From JBBTTS01 sp038064135 (GTDB lineage Bacteria > Patescibacteriota > Saccharimonadia > Saccharimonadales > OMJO01): a DNA stretch of 6,285 nt. A program made the position numbers and the translations under genes. The stretch covers positions 1-6,285 of the forward strand of contig JBBTTS010000023.1 in assembly GCA_038064135.1 (NCBI GenBank), given 5' to 3'. This document shows positions 5,633 to 6,285 of the stretch, one piece after another. A model generated the notes under the pieces. That model saw only the letters and a list, made by a program, of their open reading frames with translations. It was not told where the DNA came from and did no database searches. How positions within the stretch are numbered: the first letter of the stretch is position 1; every line of letters begins with the position of its first letter.

Positions 5633-6168
5633 TTTTCAATAGCCTCTCCTTCAAATAAATATGGCGTCTTCAGCATTTCACGCAGTCGGTCAACTGCTCG
5701 TCGGTAAGTGGTTTTCACATAATTCACGTCCTTTCCAAGCTCGTTGGCAATTTGTTTATTAGTACGCTCTTCTAAAAGTTTCAAACTTAATACCAATTTT
5801 TGCTTTTCGGGCAACTGATCTATGAATGGTAAGACTCTGTTGTGCGGCTCATGAGATTCAAATTGTTCGATTTGGCTGTGACTATATATTTCAAAATCTT
5901 CGATGTTTTCAACGTATTCTAGTGCTGCTTGATAGCGTTCGCGTAAAAATCCAGCCCAGGTATTGCGCATAATTCCATAAAGATATTTTTTTGAATCTTG
6001 CATTTGAGTGCCACGTTGCCTTTGTTCGATAAAGTTAACAAAAGTTTGGCTTGTCAAATCTTCGGCAATTGACCGGTTCAAACATTTGACATAAAAAAAT
6101 TTATATACTTTGTCGACGTACTTATCGTAGAACTGTTCAAGTTCCATTAGATTTTTGATGCCCTCCAT
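5629..6168 (-). CDS. ECF-type RNA polymerase sigma factor (sigma-70 family)
   Basis: The 179-aa length and two-domain plan fit an extracytoplasmic-function sigma factor. Region 2 covers about residues 12-78: FYDKYVDKVYKFFYVKC, then IAEDLTSQTFVNFIEQ (the core-binding and -10-recognition helices), then KKYLYGIMRNTWAGFLRER. A polar linker follows (about 80-110). Region 4 is about 113-166: LPEKQKLVLSLKLLEERTNKQIANELGKDVNYVKTTYRRAVDRLR, whose helix-turn-helix (137-160) would read the -35 element. There is no region 1.1 or 3. An alternative start at Met8 (6147) has GGAGGG 13 bases upstream; the first ATG has only a weak site. The gene overlaps the PepSY gene by 4 bp, which suggests that the membrane protein holds this sigma factor inactive until an envelope signal releases it. 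The target promoter motif is not evident here. Confidence 0.9.
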   Translation of the reverse strand: MEGIKNLMELEQFYDKYVDKVYKFFYVKCLNRSIAEDLTSQTFVNFIEQRQRGTQMQDSKKYLYGIMRNTWAGFLRERYQAALEYVENIEDFEIYSHSQIEQFESHEPHNRVLPFIDQLPEKQKLVLSLKLLEERTNKQIANELGKDVNYVKTTYRRAVDRLREMLKTPYLFEGEAIEK

Positions 6169-6197
6169 TATCCATGTAGTAAACCGGGTACATTTTT

Positions 6198-6226
6198 ATC
6201 ATACACCCCTGAGGCAAAGGAGTCAT
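6198..6226 (-). promoter_or_regulatory. Possible promoter of the sigma/PepSY operon
   Basis: Read on the minus strand, ATGACT (6226-6221, four of six for a -35) and TATGAT (6203-6198, five of six for a -10) are separated by 17 bp. The predicted start is near 6191, about 23 bases before the ATG at 6168. It looks like a housekeeping promoter; I see no GGAAC-type element of the kind often found at self-regulated ECF promoters. Confidence 0.4.
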
Positions 6227-6234
6227 GATATAGT
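6226..6234 (+). promoter_or_regulatory. Extended -10 promoter, probably giving a leaderless mRNA
   Basis: TG-A-TATAGT is an extended -10 element (hexamer 6229-6234). Transcription should begin at about 6241, at or next to the A of the ATG at 6242. The element touches the -35 box of the divergent sigma-operon promoter, so the two cannot easily be occupied at once. Confidence 0.45.
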
Positions 6235-6241
6235 GTAATCA

Positions 6242-6285
6242 ATGAACGATCTTGGCCAACAACAAAATCCTATGCCTGGCAGCAA
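6242..6285 (+). CDS. 5' end of a gene running off the window
   Basis: Only the first 14 codons are present (MNDLGQQQNPMPGS), open to the end of the window. No Shine-Dalgarno sequence lies at a suitable distance; the AAAGGAG at 6216-6222 is about 19 bases upstream. The ATG matches the predicted start of transcription from the extended -10 element, so a leaderless message is likely. The Gln/Asn/Pro-rich N-terminus resembles the cytoplasmic tail of single-pass membrane proteins, but no function can be given from so short a piece. Confidence 0.5.
   Translation, partial: MNDLGQQQNPMPGS

Noticed and set aside
6216..6233. AAAGGAG with ATG at 6225 as a small leader peptide
   Set aside because: The frame is only Met-Ile-stop, the spacing to the ATG is two bases, and it overlaps the predicted promoter.

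Overview
The window is about 6.3 kb of AT-rich bacterial DNA with compact, closely spaced genes, several of them overlapping. TGA is used as a true stop (first gene and the sigma-factor gene), so the code is standard here. That argues against the lineages that read TGA as glycine (Gracilibacteria, Absconditabacteria). Short genes, many N-terminally anchored extracellular proteins with low-complexity tails, a CIRCE/HrcA heat-shock operator and ECF-type signalling together suggest a Saccharibacteria/Patescibacteria-like or other small-genome bacterium. This is an impression from gene style, not proof.

Layout: (1) 27-719 (+), an orphan soluble protein that I do not recognise. (2) 817-1665 (+), a single-pass membrane protein whose outer domain looks like a LytM/M23 fold that has lost its zinc-binding residues; it is probably read from an extended -10 promoter at 787-795. 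(3) 1685-2143 (-), a GNAT acetyltransferase, convergent with (2). (4) 2217-2639 and 2639-2893 (+), an Hsp20 small heat-shock protein and a rhodanese overlapping by one base. A near-perfect sigma-A promoter (TTGACA, 17 bp, TATACT) drives them, and its -35 box forms most of the spacer of a CIRCE operator. The operator also covers the start codon of the divergent GNAT gene. The short hsp20 leader can fold so that the whole Shine-Dalgarno sequence is paired, a possible RNA thermometer. (5) 2966-4792 (+), a membrane-anchored protein with two carboxypeptidase-regulatory-like beta domains, a TolB-like propeller and a Gly/Tyr tail. (6) 6168-4796 (-), an ECF-type sigma factor overlapping by 4 bp a single-pass protein with two external PepSY domains, probably its anti-sigma factor. 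(7) From 6242 (+), the first codons of another gene whose promoter suggests a leaderless mRNA.

Two regulatory modules stand out. One is a heat-shock unit (HrcA/CIRCE plus a possible RNA thermometer) joining a chaperone, a sulfurtransferase-fold protein and perhaps an acetyltransferase. The other is a sigma/anti-sigma pair with a PepSY-type external sensor and a strong internal translation start that could yield a form lacking the cytoplasmic domain. No RNA genes, CRISPR arrays, insertion sequences or prophage genes were seen, and there is no gene-free stretch longer than 300 bases.
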